DNA from: Streptomyces sp. WMMB303
GTDB lineage: Bacteria > Actinomycetota > Actinomycetes > Streptomycetales > Streptomycetaceae
Direction: 5' to 3'
NCBI RefSeq assembly: GCF_029351045.1
Contig: NZ_JARKIN010000001.1
Coordinates: 6,477,001-6,541,000 of the forward strand
DNA: 64,000 nucleotides
How positions within the stretch are numbered: the stretch's first letter is position 1; every line of letters starts with the position of its first letter. Below the pieces are notes generated by a model. That model ran no database searches. It saw only the letters and a list, made by a program, of their open reading frames with translations, and was not told where the DNA came from. Shown piece by piece: positions 35,977-43,547 of this stretch. The position numbers and the translations under genes are program-made.

Positions 35977-37410
35977 TCAGAATCCGCCCCCGAAGTCACC
36001 GCCGCCGAAGCCGCCGCCGCCGTCACCGAAGCCGCCGCCGAAGTCGCGCGGATCGGCGCCGCCCCCGGAGAAGTCACCGCCGAAGTCGCCTCCGCCGGAG
36101 GGGTCGCCGAGCCCGTCCGGGTACGGCCCGCCGAGCGCGCCGCCCAGCAGGGTGCCCATCAGCAGGCCGGGCAGCAGCCCCCCGCCGAAATACCCGGCGG
36201 CCCACGGCGCGTACACCGGTCCGGCTTCCCAGTACGGCCGCGGCCCCTGCGGGGTGCCGACCTCGCGGGTCGCGGGCTCCTCGCCGCCGGCCAGCCGGGC
36301 GGCGTCCGCCGCGCAGACGGGGACGGCCCGCTCGGTTCCGCCCGGCGGCGCCCATTGCACGTCCTCGACCGACGGCCCGTGCCGCGGGTCGAAGAAGCAC
36401 GGGGCCCGGCGCTCGGGCAGGGCCGCGCCGCGCAGCCGGGCTTCCAGGGTGGCGAGGGCGAATCTGCCGTCCGCCAGCGCCCGGCTCACCTCGCGGACGT
36501 CCTGGGGGCGGCGCGCGTCGGCCATCCGGGTCTTGGCGTCGTCGTACGCGTCGAGTGCCCGCGCGTAGTCCTCGCGCGCGGCATCCGCTTCCTCGCCGCC
36601 CGTCTCGGCCCCGGTCCCGGCGGCAGCGGCGCCGGTGCCGTCCGGACGGGCGCGGGCGGTGGCGGTGGCCGGGTCGAAGCCGATCCGGCTCAGTTCCTCG
36701 CCGAACGCGGTGATGTCCTCGTCCACGACCGGGCGCAGCTTCTCCAGTCCGGCCCGCTCCAGCCGCGCCCGCCGCCTGCGGGAACCCCGGCTGACCAGGA
36801 AGGCGCCGCCTCCGGCGAGCAGCACCAGGACGCCCAGGGTGACGATCGCCGCGGTGCCGCCTCCGGTGCGGCCGCCGTCCCCGGCGGCACCGTCCCCGTC
36901 CCAGGCCGCGGGTGCCGAACCGGAGGCCTGCCGGACCGCCCGGTCGGTGAAGTCGGTGACCATCGCGCCGGGGTCTCCCGGGTGCGCGCGCCGGACCGCG
37001 TCGACCGCGTCCCGGACGGCGTCCCGCGACATGATCCGACTGTCGGCGCCCGCGTCGAAGCGGTCGCCGAGCGCGACCGCGTAGACGCCGGGGATGCCGG
37101 TCGCGGTGCGCAGCTGACGCAGCAGCGTCTTCCGGTCGAAGTCGCCGTCGGCGGGCAGCACGGCGACGAGGACCGGTTTGTCGGCCCGTTCGACGGTGCT
37201 TCGCAGCGCCTTGGCGGCCGCCGGGGGGAGCGCGTCGCGGGCGCGCGGGTCGACGTGTACGGGGCCGTCCCGCAGTGCGGCGGCCGCCGCGGACACTCCG
37301 TCGCCGTCCGCGGCGCGCGGCCCGCCGGGGCCCGCGGTCGTCAGCAGCAGCGCGACCAGTGCCGCGGTGAGCACCGACACGAGCCGCGCACCCCTTCGTA
37401 CGGCGTTCAT
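35977..37410 (-). CDS. TPM-domain membrane protein
   Basis: This 477-residue membrane protein has a signal peptide (1 to about 33) and an extracytoplasmic TPM-like domain (about 45-160, VHVDPRARDALPPAA to AVALGDRF). A transmembrane helix (about 188-207), a cytoplasmic Arg-rich helical region and a long Gly/Asp/Phe-rich C-terminal tail (GGGDFGG repeats) follow. Related TPM proteins are linked to photosystem repair in plants but their bacterial role is unknown. The Gly-rich tail could bind RNA or form condensates, which is only a guess. It is followed by a terminator and divergent from the ABC transporter operon. Confidence 0.8.
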   Translation of the reverse strand: MNAVRRGARLVSVLTAALVALLLTTAGPGGPRAADGDGVSAAAAALRDGPVHVDPRARDALPPAAAKALRSTVERADKPVLVAVLPADGDFDRKTLLRQLRTATGIPGVYAVALGDRFDAGADSRIMSRDAVRDAVDAVRRAHPGDPGAMVTDFTDRAVRQASGSAPAAWDGDGAAGDGGRTGGGTAAIVTLGVLVLLAGGGAFLVSRGSRRRRARLERAGLEKLRPVVDEDITAFGEELSRIGFDPATATARARPDGTGAAAAGTGAETGGEEADAAREDYARALDAYDDAKTRMADARRPQDVREVSRALADGRFALATLEARLRGAALPERRAPCFFDPRHGPSVEDVQWAPPGGTERAVPVCAADAARLAGGEEPATREVGTPQGPRPYWEAGPVYAPWAAGYFGGGLLPGLLMGTLLGGALGGPYPDGLGDPSGGGDFGGDFSGGGADPRDFGGGFGDGGGGFGGGDFGGGF

Positions 37411-37612
37411 ACGATCACGTTAGCGCATAACAGACATTCCTCACTTTGAGAAATCTCTGCCTCGCAACGGAAAGCCACCCCTGACCCGCCGTGAACTTTT
37501 CCACCGGACCCGGCATCCAACGCTGTACCGGCCTCCGGGTCCGGCTCCGGGGCGGAGGCCGGGCACGGAGGCCGGCCCCTGCCGGCCGCGCCTCCCGAGG
37601 CGCCGCGGACAG

Positions 37613-37645
37613 GTATACACCCCGTGTATACACATGATGTAGAGT
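37613..37645 (+). promoter_or_regulatory. Palindromic operator and -10 box of the ABC operon
   Basis: GTATACAC-CCC-GTGTATAC (37613-37631) overlaps a second palindrome, GTGTATACAC (37624-37633). A -10 box TAGAGT (37640-37645) follows, and an ATG starts 7 nt after it, as expected for a leaderless transcript. No regulator gene lies beside it; TetR, PadR or GntR types are possible. Confidence 0.6.
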
Positions 37646-37652
37646 CGTCGGC

Positions 37653-37715
37653 ATGCCCATCCGCCACCCGTCCCACCGGCCGCCGCTCATCCGGCCGGCC
37701 GGCGAACGCCGGTGA
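37653..37715 (+). CDS. Possible 20-codon leader peptide
   Basis: An ATG 7 nt after the -10 box opens a 20-codon frame rich in Arg, Pro and His, with a TGA at 37713-37715. Its stop overlaps a GTG at 37712 that is in frame with the ABC ATPase, giving a GTGA overlap. It could couple translation or sense stalled ribosomes. It may also be a chance ORF; there is no similarity to support it. Confidence 0.35.
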   Translation: MPIRHPSHRPPLIRPAGERR

Positions 37716-37915
37716 CCGGCGGCCCACGGCGGCGGACAGCACCGCACACCCACCACGACTCGATCCCGTCCGCTTCCGCCCCGGCGATCCGCGAGGCCAC
37801 CCGCCGCGGCTTCCCGGAGGTCCCCGAGCGGTTCCGCGGCGGAAGCCGAAACGACCCGCGCCGGCCCCGGGACGGCCGCCGCCCCACCCACGAACCCACC
37901 CCGGAGGTGCGCCCC

Positions 37916-38644
37916 TTGCTCCCCCCACTCAGCACCGGCCAGGGGTCCGACCCGTCGGCCGGACCCCTGCTGCACGCCGAGGGCGTGCACAAGACCTACG
38001 GATCGACAGCGGCGCTCTCCGGTGCCGACTTCTCCGTCGCCGCCGGTGAAGTCGTCGCGGTGATGGGCCCCTCGGGCTCCGGCAAGTCCACACTGCTGCA
38101 CTGCCTGGCGGGAATCGTCCCGCCGGACGCGGGCCGGATCACCTACCGGGGCCGCGAGATGTCGGCGCTCTCGGACGCGGAACGCAGCACGCTCCGCCGC
38201 GGTGACTTCGGGTTCATCTTCCAGTTCGGACAACTGGTGCCCGAGCTGACCTGCCTGGAGAACGCGGCCCTCCCGCTGCGGCTGGCGGGCGCACGCCGCA
38301 AGGAGGCCGAGGCACAGGCCCAGGAGTGGCTCGCCCGCCTGGAGGTCGACGACATCCGCCACCACCGGCCCGGCCAGGTCTCCGGCGGCCAGGGCCAGCG
38401 CGTCGCCGTGGCCCGCGCGCTGGCCGGATCCCCCCGCGTCGTCTTCGCCGACGAGCCGACCGGCGCGCTGGACTCGCTCAACGGTGAGCGGGTCATGCAG
38501 CTGCTGACGACCGCCGCCCGCGAGACCGGGGCCGCGGTGGTGCTCGTCACCCACGAGGCGCGGGTGGCCGCCTACTCCGACCGCGAGGTCGTCGTACGGG
38601 ACGGCACGGCACGGGACATGAGCGGTGTGGTGGGCGCGGTATGA
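37916..38644 (+). CDS. ABC transporter ATP-binding protein (MacB/LolD type)
   Basis: This 242-residue cytosolic ATPase pairs with the FtsX-type permease encoded next. Walker A is GPSGSGKS, the Q-loop FQFGQL, the signature VSGGQGQR and Walker B VVFADEPT, followed by the H-loop VTHEAR. I chose the TTG at 37916 because GGAGGTG lies 6 nt upstream and the length then fits the family. An in-frame GTG at 37712 would add 68 Arg/Pro-rich residues. Its stop overlaps the permease ATG by 4 nt. Such pairs often export peptides or antibiotics or act in sensing. Confidence 0.93.
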   Translation: MLPPLSTGQGSDPSAGPLLHAEGVHKTYGSTAALSGADFSVAAGEVVAVMGPSGSGKSTLLHCLAGIVPPDAGRITYRGREMSALSDAERSTLRRGDFGFIFQFGQLVPELTCLENAALPLRLAGARRKEAEAQAQEWLARLEVDDIRHHRPGQVSGGQGQRVAVARALAGSPRVVFADEPTGALDSLNGERVMQLLTTAARETGAAVVLVTHEARVAAYSDREVVVRDGTARDMSGVVGAV

Positions 38645-41013
38645 GCGACAGGCCCAGGGCGCACCGGGTGCGCGCGTGGACGCGGGACCTGGCCATGGGC
38701 GCCGGATTCGCCTTCTCCGGCCGGCAGGGCCGGCTCCGCACCCTGCTGACCGCCGTCGGGGTGGGGCTCGGGGTGGCCATGCTGCTGCTGGCCGCCGCGG
38801 TGCCGTCGATCATGAGCGCGCAGGAGTCCCGCCGGGACGCCCGCGCGGTCAACGGCTCGGCACTGGGGAACGCCACCTCGGCGGACGAGAGCCGGGCCAC
38901 CGAGCGCACCCTGCTGACGGCCGTCGCGAACACCACCTTCCACGGGCGGGACATCGACGGTCGGCTCCTGCAGGCCGACGGCAGCCACCCGGTGACCCCG
39001 CCGGGCACCGAACGGATACCGGGGCCCGGCGAGATGGTGGTCTCGCCCGCGCTCAAGGAGCTGCTCGACTCCGCGGAGGGCGCTGAGCTCGCGAAGCGGC
39101 TGAACGCGCGGGTCGTCGGCGTCATCGGCGACGACGGCCTGCTCGGACCGGCCGATCTCTCCTTCTACCTGGGCAGTGACGCGCTGCGGGCGGGGGACGC
39201 ACAGCGCGTGAAGTACTTCGGCCACGTCGAGGAGCACGGCGAGGTGGACCCGCTGCTGATCCTGCTGGGCGCGGTGGCGTGCGCCGTGCTGCTGATGCCG
39301 GTGGCCACCTTCATCGGGACGGCCACCCGGTTCGGCGGCGAGCGGCGGGACCAGCGGCTGGCGGCCCTGCGACTGGTGGGCGCCGACGCGGCCATGACCC
39401 GCCGGATCGCCGCCGGTGAGTCGCTGGCCGGAGCGCTGCTGGGGCTGCTGCTCGGCGGCGCGGTCTTCGCGCTCGGGCGCGGACTGGCCGCGGACGTCAC
39501 CCTCTTCGACGTCAGTGTCTTCCCCGCCGACGTGGTCCCGGACCCGGTGCTGGGCGCGCTGGTGGTGCTCGGGTTGCCGCTGGTGACCGTCGGCGCCGCC
39601 GTGTTCGCGCTGCGGGGCGTGACGATCGAGCCGGTGCGGGTGACCCGGGAGAGCACGCCGCGGCCGCGCCGGCTGTGGTGGCGGCTGTTGCCTCCGGTGG
39701 TCGGGCTGGCGCTGCTGCTGCCGCTGGCCGGGGCGCTGGGCCCGGGGGGCGGCGAGGTGAACGAGTTCCGGGTCACCGCCGGGGTGGTGGCGCTGCTGAG
39801 CGGGGTCGCGCTGATACTGCCCTGGGGGGTGGAGCGGCTGGTCGGCAAGCTGCGCGGAGGGCCGGTCTCCTGGCAGCTCGCGGTGCGCCGGCTCCAGTTG
39901 TCCAGCGGCACGGCGACCCGGGCCGTCAGCGGAATCACCGTCGCCGTGGCCGGGGCCGTCGCGCTGCAACTGCTGTTCAGCGGGGTCGAGGCGGAGGCCA
40001 CACACGACACCGGCCAGGAGAAGTCCGCGCAGCGGCGGGTGAACGTCATCGACCTCACAGCCGACACCGCGGGCGCCCGGAAGCTGGACCGGGCTCTCGC
40101 CGCCACCCCGGGCGTCGCCGGGACCGACGGGTTCCTGGAGAGCACCCAGGAGGTCGCGGGAGAGGCGGCGGGCACCGACGCTGCGCAGTACGCGCAGGTC
40201 ATCGTGGGCGACTGCGCAACGCTGGGGAGGGTGGCGGAGGTCGGCTCCTGCCGCGACGGGCAGGTCTTCCGCGCTGCGGCCGACCCGCGGGACACGGACG
40301 AGGAGACCAGCCGTCCCGCCCCGCCGCACGCCGGAGCCGCCCTCCGGGTGGCCGGGCCCGACGGCCGCGGCACCGAGAACTGGCGGATCCCCGACGCCAC
40401 CCGCACCGTGCCCGCGAAGCCGTCCGGCTGGGGCCCTCCGGTCACCGGGATCCTGGTGACGCCCGGCGCGCTCGCCCCCGACCGTCTCGACCTCCGGTAC
40501 ACCGGCTGGGTGCGGCTCCAGGACGACGAGCCGGAGGCGCTGGAGCACGTCCGCACGACCGTCTACCGGCAGAGCCCGGCGGCCGACGTGTGGCTGTCCC
40601 AACCGACGAAGATCTCCGCCGGGTTCGCCGAGCTGAGCCGGGTCATCTTCGCCGCGGCCACCGCGGTGCTGGTGCTCATCGCCGCCAGCATGGTCGTGTC
40701 GCAGGCGGAACAGCTGCGCGAACGCAGGCGGCAGTTGGCGGTGCTGGTGGCCTTCGGGACCCGCCGCGGCACGCTGGGCGCCTCCGTGCTCTGGCAGACG
40801 GCGATCCCGGTGGCCCTGGGGCTCGTGCTGGCCTCGGCGTTCGGTCTCGGCCTCGGCTGGACCCTGTTGCGGGTCATCTCGCGGTCCGTCGTGGACTGGA
40901 GCGTCATCTGGCCGATGTTCGCCGTCGGCGCCGGGCTGGTCGCCGTCGTGACGCTGCTGAGCCTGCCACTGCTGTGGCGCATGATGCGCCCGGCCGGCCT
41001 CCGCACGGAGTGA
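38641..41013 (+). CDS. FtsX-family ABC transporter permease
   Basis: This 790-residue membrane protein has the duplicated FtsX-like permease architecture: an N-terminal helix (about 33-53), an extracytoplasmic domain and three helices (about 205-330), a second set of helices with a large extracytoplasmic part (about 470-660) and three final helices (about 670-780). It pairs with the ATPase encoded just upstream (ATGA overlap). Two large outward domains suggest a mechanotransmission or export role rather than classical import. The gene is followed by a hairpin that contains its stop codon. Confidence 0.93.
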   Translation: MSDRPRAHRVRAWTRDLAMGAGFAFSGRQGRLRTLLTAVGVGLGVAMLLLAAAVPSIMSAQESRRDARAVNGSALGNATSADESRATERTLLTAVANTTFHGRDIDGRLLQADGSHPVTPPGTERIPGPGEMVVSPALKELLDSAEGAELAKRLNARVVGVIGDDGLLGPADLSFYLGSDALRAGDAQRVKYFGHVEEHGEVDPLLILLGAVACAVLLMPVATFIGTATRFGGERRDQRLAALRLVGADAAMTRRIAAGESLAGALLGLLLGGAVFALGRGLAADVTLFDVSVFPADVVPDPVLGALVVLGLPLVTVGAAVFALRGVTIEPVRVTRESTPRPRRLWWRLLPPVVGLALLLPLAGALGPGGGEVNEFRVTAGVVALLSGVALILPWGVERLVGKLRGGPVSWQLAVRRLQLSSGTATRAVSGITVAVAGAVALQLLFSGVEAEATHDTGQEKSAQRRVNVIDLTADTAGARKLDRALAATPGVAGTDGFLESTQEVAGEAAGTDAAQYAQVIVGDCATLGRVAEVGSCRDGQVFRAAADPRDTDEETSRPAPPHAGAALRVAGPDGRGTENWRIPDATRTVPAKPSGWGPPVTGILVTPGALAPDRLDLRYTGWVRLQDDEPEALEHVRTTVYRQSPAADVWLSQPTKISAGFAELSRVIFAAATAVLVLIAASMVVSQAEQLRERRRQLAVLVAFGTRRGTLGASVLWQTAIPVALGLVLASAFGLGLGWTLLRVISRSVVDWSVIWPMFAVGAGLVAVVTLLSLPLLWRMMRPAGLRTE

Positions 41014-41026
41014 CGGAGGCCGGCCG
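40991..41026. terminator. Bidirectional terminator enclosing the permease stop codon
   Basis: Perfect 13-bp arms CGGCCGGCCTCCG (40991-41003) and CGGAGGCCGGCCG (41014-41026) enclose a 10-nt loop that ends with the permease TGA (41011-41013). It serves convergent genes. Confidence 0.85.
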
Positions 41027-41035
41027 CGGGGCCGC

Positions 41036-42220
41036 TCACGCGGGCGCGGCGGCGAACGGGCCGCCGTCCGCGAACACGTGCGCGGCGAAGCGTTCGCCGA
41101 TGCGGCGGTGGGCGGCCGCGTCCGGGTGGAGCGCGTCGGGCAGCGGCAGTTCGGCGGCGTCCGCCTCGCCGTAGAGCTCCAGGCCGTCGAGGTAGTACAG
41201 GTTCGGGTCGTCGGACGCGCGGGACCGCACCACCCGGGACAGCTCCTCGCGGATGCTCCGCAGGGTCAGCTTCCCCGCGGCCCGCTCCGCCGGATCGCCC
41301 ATGGCCACGAACCGCAGCCGACCCTCCCCGAGGGCTTCCAGGTCCGGGAGGCTGGGGCCGGGGGTGTCCTCGTGGATCGGGCACAGGAGGGACGAGACGA
41401 CCAGCAGCGGCGTGTCCGGGTGCCCCTCGCGGAGGGTGTCGAGGAAGCCGTGCACGGCCGGGGTGAAGGCGCGCAGCCGCATCAGGTCGCTGTTGACCAC
41501 GTTGATGCCGATCTTGACGCTGATCAGGTCGGCCGGGGTGTCCCGCATCGCGCGGGCGGTGCCCGGGTCGAGCAGCGCCCCGCCGCCCAGCCCCAGGTTG
41601 ACCAGCTCCACACCGCCGCGCGCGGCGGCGAGCGCGGGCCAGGTCGTGGTGGGGCTCGCCGCGTTGGAGCCCTGGCTGATCGAACTGCCGTGGTGCAGCC
41701 ACGCCCTGCGGCCCCGGTCGGGCAGCGGATCGACGGGGGCGTCGGTGCGGAGGGCCAGCAGCTCGGTGGTCTCGTTGTGCGGCAGCCAGATCTCGACGTC
41801 CTTCATCCGGTCCGGCAGCCCGGTGAAGCGGAGCGTGCCGCCGTGGCCGGACGTGGTCTCGGCGGTCCCGGCCGCCATGTCGACGGTCAGGGTGTTGCCG
41901 CCCGGCACCCCGCCCTGGTCGGCCAGGCCGCCGTCCACGACCAGGTCGTACAGCCCGTCGGGGAGGGCCGGGAGGCCGGTGTAGGCCCGCTTGGTGGGCA
42001 GGGTGTCGAGTTCGACGGCGGTCGCGGCGGTACGGAAGGCCAGCCGCACCCCGGAGGGCTGGGACTCGGCCATGTGCAGCTGCCCGTCGTCGCACTGGGC
42101 CCGGGCCGCGGCGGGCAGCCGGTGCGGCAGCAGGCCGTGCTCGGTGCGCTCCAGTGCGGACGCGCCGCGCACGAGGTCCGCGGTCAGGGGTGTGGTGGTC
42201 CAGTCGTCCTCGGCGTGCAT
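41036..42220 (-). CDS. SGNH/GDSL-type esterase
   Basis: This 394-residue protein has an N-terminal beta-rich domain (about 1-165) and a C-terminal SGNH hydrolase domain. Block I reads HHGSSISQGS (catalytic Ser), block II LGLGGGALL (Gly), block III GINVVNSD (Asn) and block V DALHPDAAAH (Asp and His), so the catalytic set is complete. No signal peptide is seen. The ATG at 42220 has GAGGA very close upstream; the frame stays open further but then overlaps the TetR gene. It follows the TetR gene on the same strand after 92 nt, so the TetR regulator may control it. Confidence 0.9.
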   Translation of the reverse strand: MHAEDDWTTTPLTADLVRGASALERTEHGLLPHRLPAAARAQCDDGQLHMAESQPSGVRLAFRTAATAVELDTLPTKRAYTGLPALPDGLYDLVVDGGLADQGGVPGGNTLTVDMAAGTAETTSGHGGTLRFTGLPDRMKDVEIWLPHNETTELLALRTDAPVDPLPDRGRRAWLHHGSSISQGSNAASPTTTWPALAAARGGVELVNLGLGGGALLDPGTARAMRDTPADLISVKIGINVVNSDLMRLRAFTPAVHGFLDTLREGHPDTPLLVVSSLLCPIHEDTPGPSLPDLEALGEGRLRFVAMGDPAERAAGKLTLRSIREELSRVVRSRASDDPNLYYLDGLELYGEADAAELPLPDALHPDAAAHRRIGERFAAHVFADGGPFAAAPA

Positions 42221-42312
42221 GTCCTCAGCCTGTTCGCGTCGTCGGTCGGTCGGATGGGTCCAGGGCGGTCCGGGTGGCTGCGGGTCGGTACGGGTGCGGG
42301 CACGGAGGGGCG

Positions 42313-42888
42313 TCACGGGCGGGGTTCGGGCCAGTTGCGCAGCAGCGCGTCGAGGGAGTCCAGCACCCGCTCCCACGTCTGCTGGGTGTCCGGGGCGCTG
42401 TGGCTGAACCCGCCGCCCATCTCCAGGCTCACGTAGCCGTGGAAGACGCTGCCCAGCAGCCGGACCGCGTGCGTCTGGTCCGGCTCCGGCAGGTCGTAGC
42501 CGCGCAGCAGCGCCCGGGTCATCCGGGAGTGCCTGATCCCCGCGCCGGCCGCCGCCGTCTCCGGGTCCAGCCTGGTCTGCGCGGCGGCGTAGCGCCCGGG
42601 GTGCTCCCGCGCGTAGTCGCGGTAGACGTTCGCGAAGGCCGTCAGCGCGTCCTTGCCCGAGCGTCCGGCGAGCGCCTCGGCGGCCCGGTCCGCCATCTCC
42701 TCCAGGGCGAGCAGCGCGATCTTCGTCTTGAGCTCCTGCGAGTTGCGCAGATGCGAGTACAGGCTCGCGACCTTGACGTCGAAGCGCCGGGCCAGCTCCG
42801 AGAGGGTCACCTGATCGAAGCCGACCTCGTCGGCCAGCTCCGCGCCCACCCGGATCAGTCGCTCCGTGGTCAGCCCCGCACGCACCAT
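42313..42888 (-). CDS. TetR-family transcriptional regulator (WHG-domain type)
   Basis: This 191-residue regulator has an N-terminal TetR helix-turn-helix (DEVGFDQVTLSELARRFDVK then ASLYSHLRN) and a C-terminal WHG-like domain (LLGSVFHGYVSLEMGGGFSH). It is divergent from the FBP-domain gene with 71 nt between starts, and a perfect palindrome in that gap sits between the -35 and -10 boxes of the FBP gene. The protein is therefore the likely repressor of the FBP gene, and possibly of itself. The ATG at 42888 has AGGAGGAG about 5 nt upstream. Confidence 0.93.
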   Translation of the reverse strand: MVRAGLTTERLIRVGAELADEVGFDQVTLSELARRFDVKVASLYSHLRNSQELKTKIALLALEEMADRAAEALAGRSGKDALTAFANVYRDYAREHPGRYAAAQTRLDPETAAAGAGIRHSRMTRALLRGYDLPEPDQTHAVRLLGSVFHGYVSLEMGGGFSHSAPDTQQTWERVLDSLDALLRNWPEPRP

Positions 42889-42921
42889 AACGCTCCTCCT
42901 GTCGACCTGAGGCCATTATCT

Positions 42922-42952
42922 ATTTGCCTAACACCTTTAGGCAAATTAGCCT
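42922..42952 (+). promoter_or_regulatory. TetR-type operator within the FBP gene promoter
   Basis: The palindrome ATTTGCCTA (42922-42930) and TAGGCAAAT (42938-42946) has a 7-nt spacer. It overlaps a -35 box TTGCCT (42924-42929) and directly precedes a -10 box TAGCCT (42947-42952), with 17 bp between the boxes. The ATG follows after 7 nt, so the transcript should be leaderless. Confidence 0.75.
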
Positions 42953-42959
42953 CACGTAT

Positions 42960-43451
42960 ATGCAACCGTTGACCGAGCGAGAGATCCGGGCCGCGTTCGT
43001 GAACTGCACGAAGGGCGAGGCCAAGCGGCTGTCCGTGCCACGCGACCTGGCCGAGCGGCCCTGGGCGGACCTGGACTACCTGGGCTGGCGCGACCCCCAG
43101 GCCCCCGACCGCGCCTACCTGGTCACCCGGCGGGGCGACCGCCCCAGAGCCCTCGCACTGCGCTGCCCCGCCCCGGCCCCCTGGCAGACCCGGCGCAGCA
43201 TGTGCTCGATATGCCTGACCGACCACACGAGCGGGGTCTCGCTGATGGTCGCGCCGATGGCCGGCAAGGCCGGGAAGCAGGGCAACTCGGTGGGCACCTA
43301 CCTGTGCAGCGACCTGAGCTGCTCGCTCTACGTACGGGGCAAGAAGGACACGGGCCTCGCCGTCCGGTACCGCGAGTCGCTCACCGTCGAGGAGAAGATC
43401 CAGCGCGCGGCGGCCAACCTCGACACGTTCCTGGCCCGGGTGACGGCCTGA
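42960..43451 (+). CDS. FBP-domain (EF-G-binding, FusB-like) protein
   Basis: This 163-residue protein belongs to the FBP_C family, which includes the FusB/FusC proteins that bind elongation factor G and relieve fusidic-acid inhibition. The treble-clef zinc site is formed by CSICL and CSDLSC, and the N-terminus LTEREIRAAFVNCTKGEAKR fits the family. The ATG at 42960 follows a leaderless-type promoter overlapping a TetR operator, so it is probably switched on by a ligand. The family is widespread in actinobacteria and may act in ribosome rescue rather than resistance. Confidence 0.88.
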   Translation: MQPLTEREIRAAFVNCTKGEAKRLSVPRDLAERPWADLDYLGWRDPQAPDRAYLVTRRGDRPRALALRCPAPAPWQTRRSMCSICLTDHTSGVSLMVAPMAGKAGKQGNSVGTYLCSDLSCSLYVRGKKDTGLAVRYRESLTVEEKIQRAAANLDTFLARVTA

Positions 43452-43454
43452 TCC

Positions 43455-43536
43455 CGGGGCGGCTCCGGGGCCGCCCCGCGGGCACGGCGACGGCGGCGCC
43501 CGGGCCGACGGGAGATCGCCGGTCCGGGCGCCGCCG
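43455..43536. terminator. Double terminator between the FBP gene and the PKS gene
   Basis: Two stems lie between convergent genes: CGGGGCGGC with GCCGCCCCG (43455-43463, 43470-43478), and a perfect 13-bp pair (43491-43503 with 43524-43536). They probably mark the left border of the polyketide cluster. Confidence 0.75.
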
Positions 43537-43547
43537 CACTCCGGGTG

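Noticed and set aside
37624..38049. A 141-codon plus-strand ORF starting inside the palindromic operator
   Set aside because: It overlaps the ABC ATPase gene in another frame and is Arg/Pro-rich with no family match.
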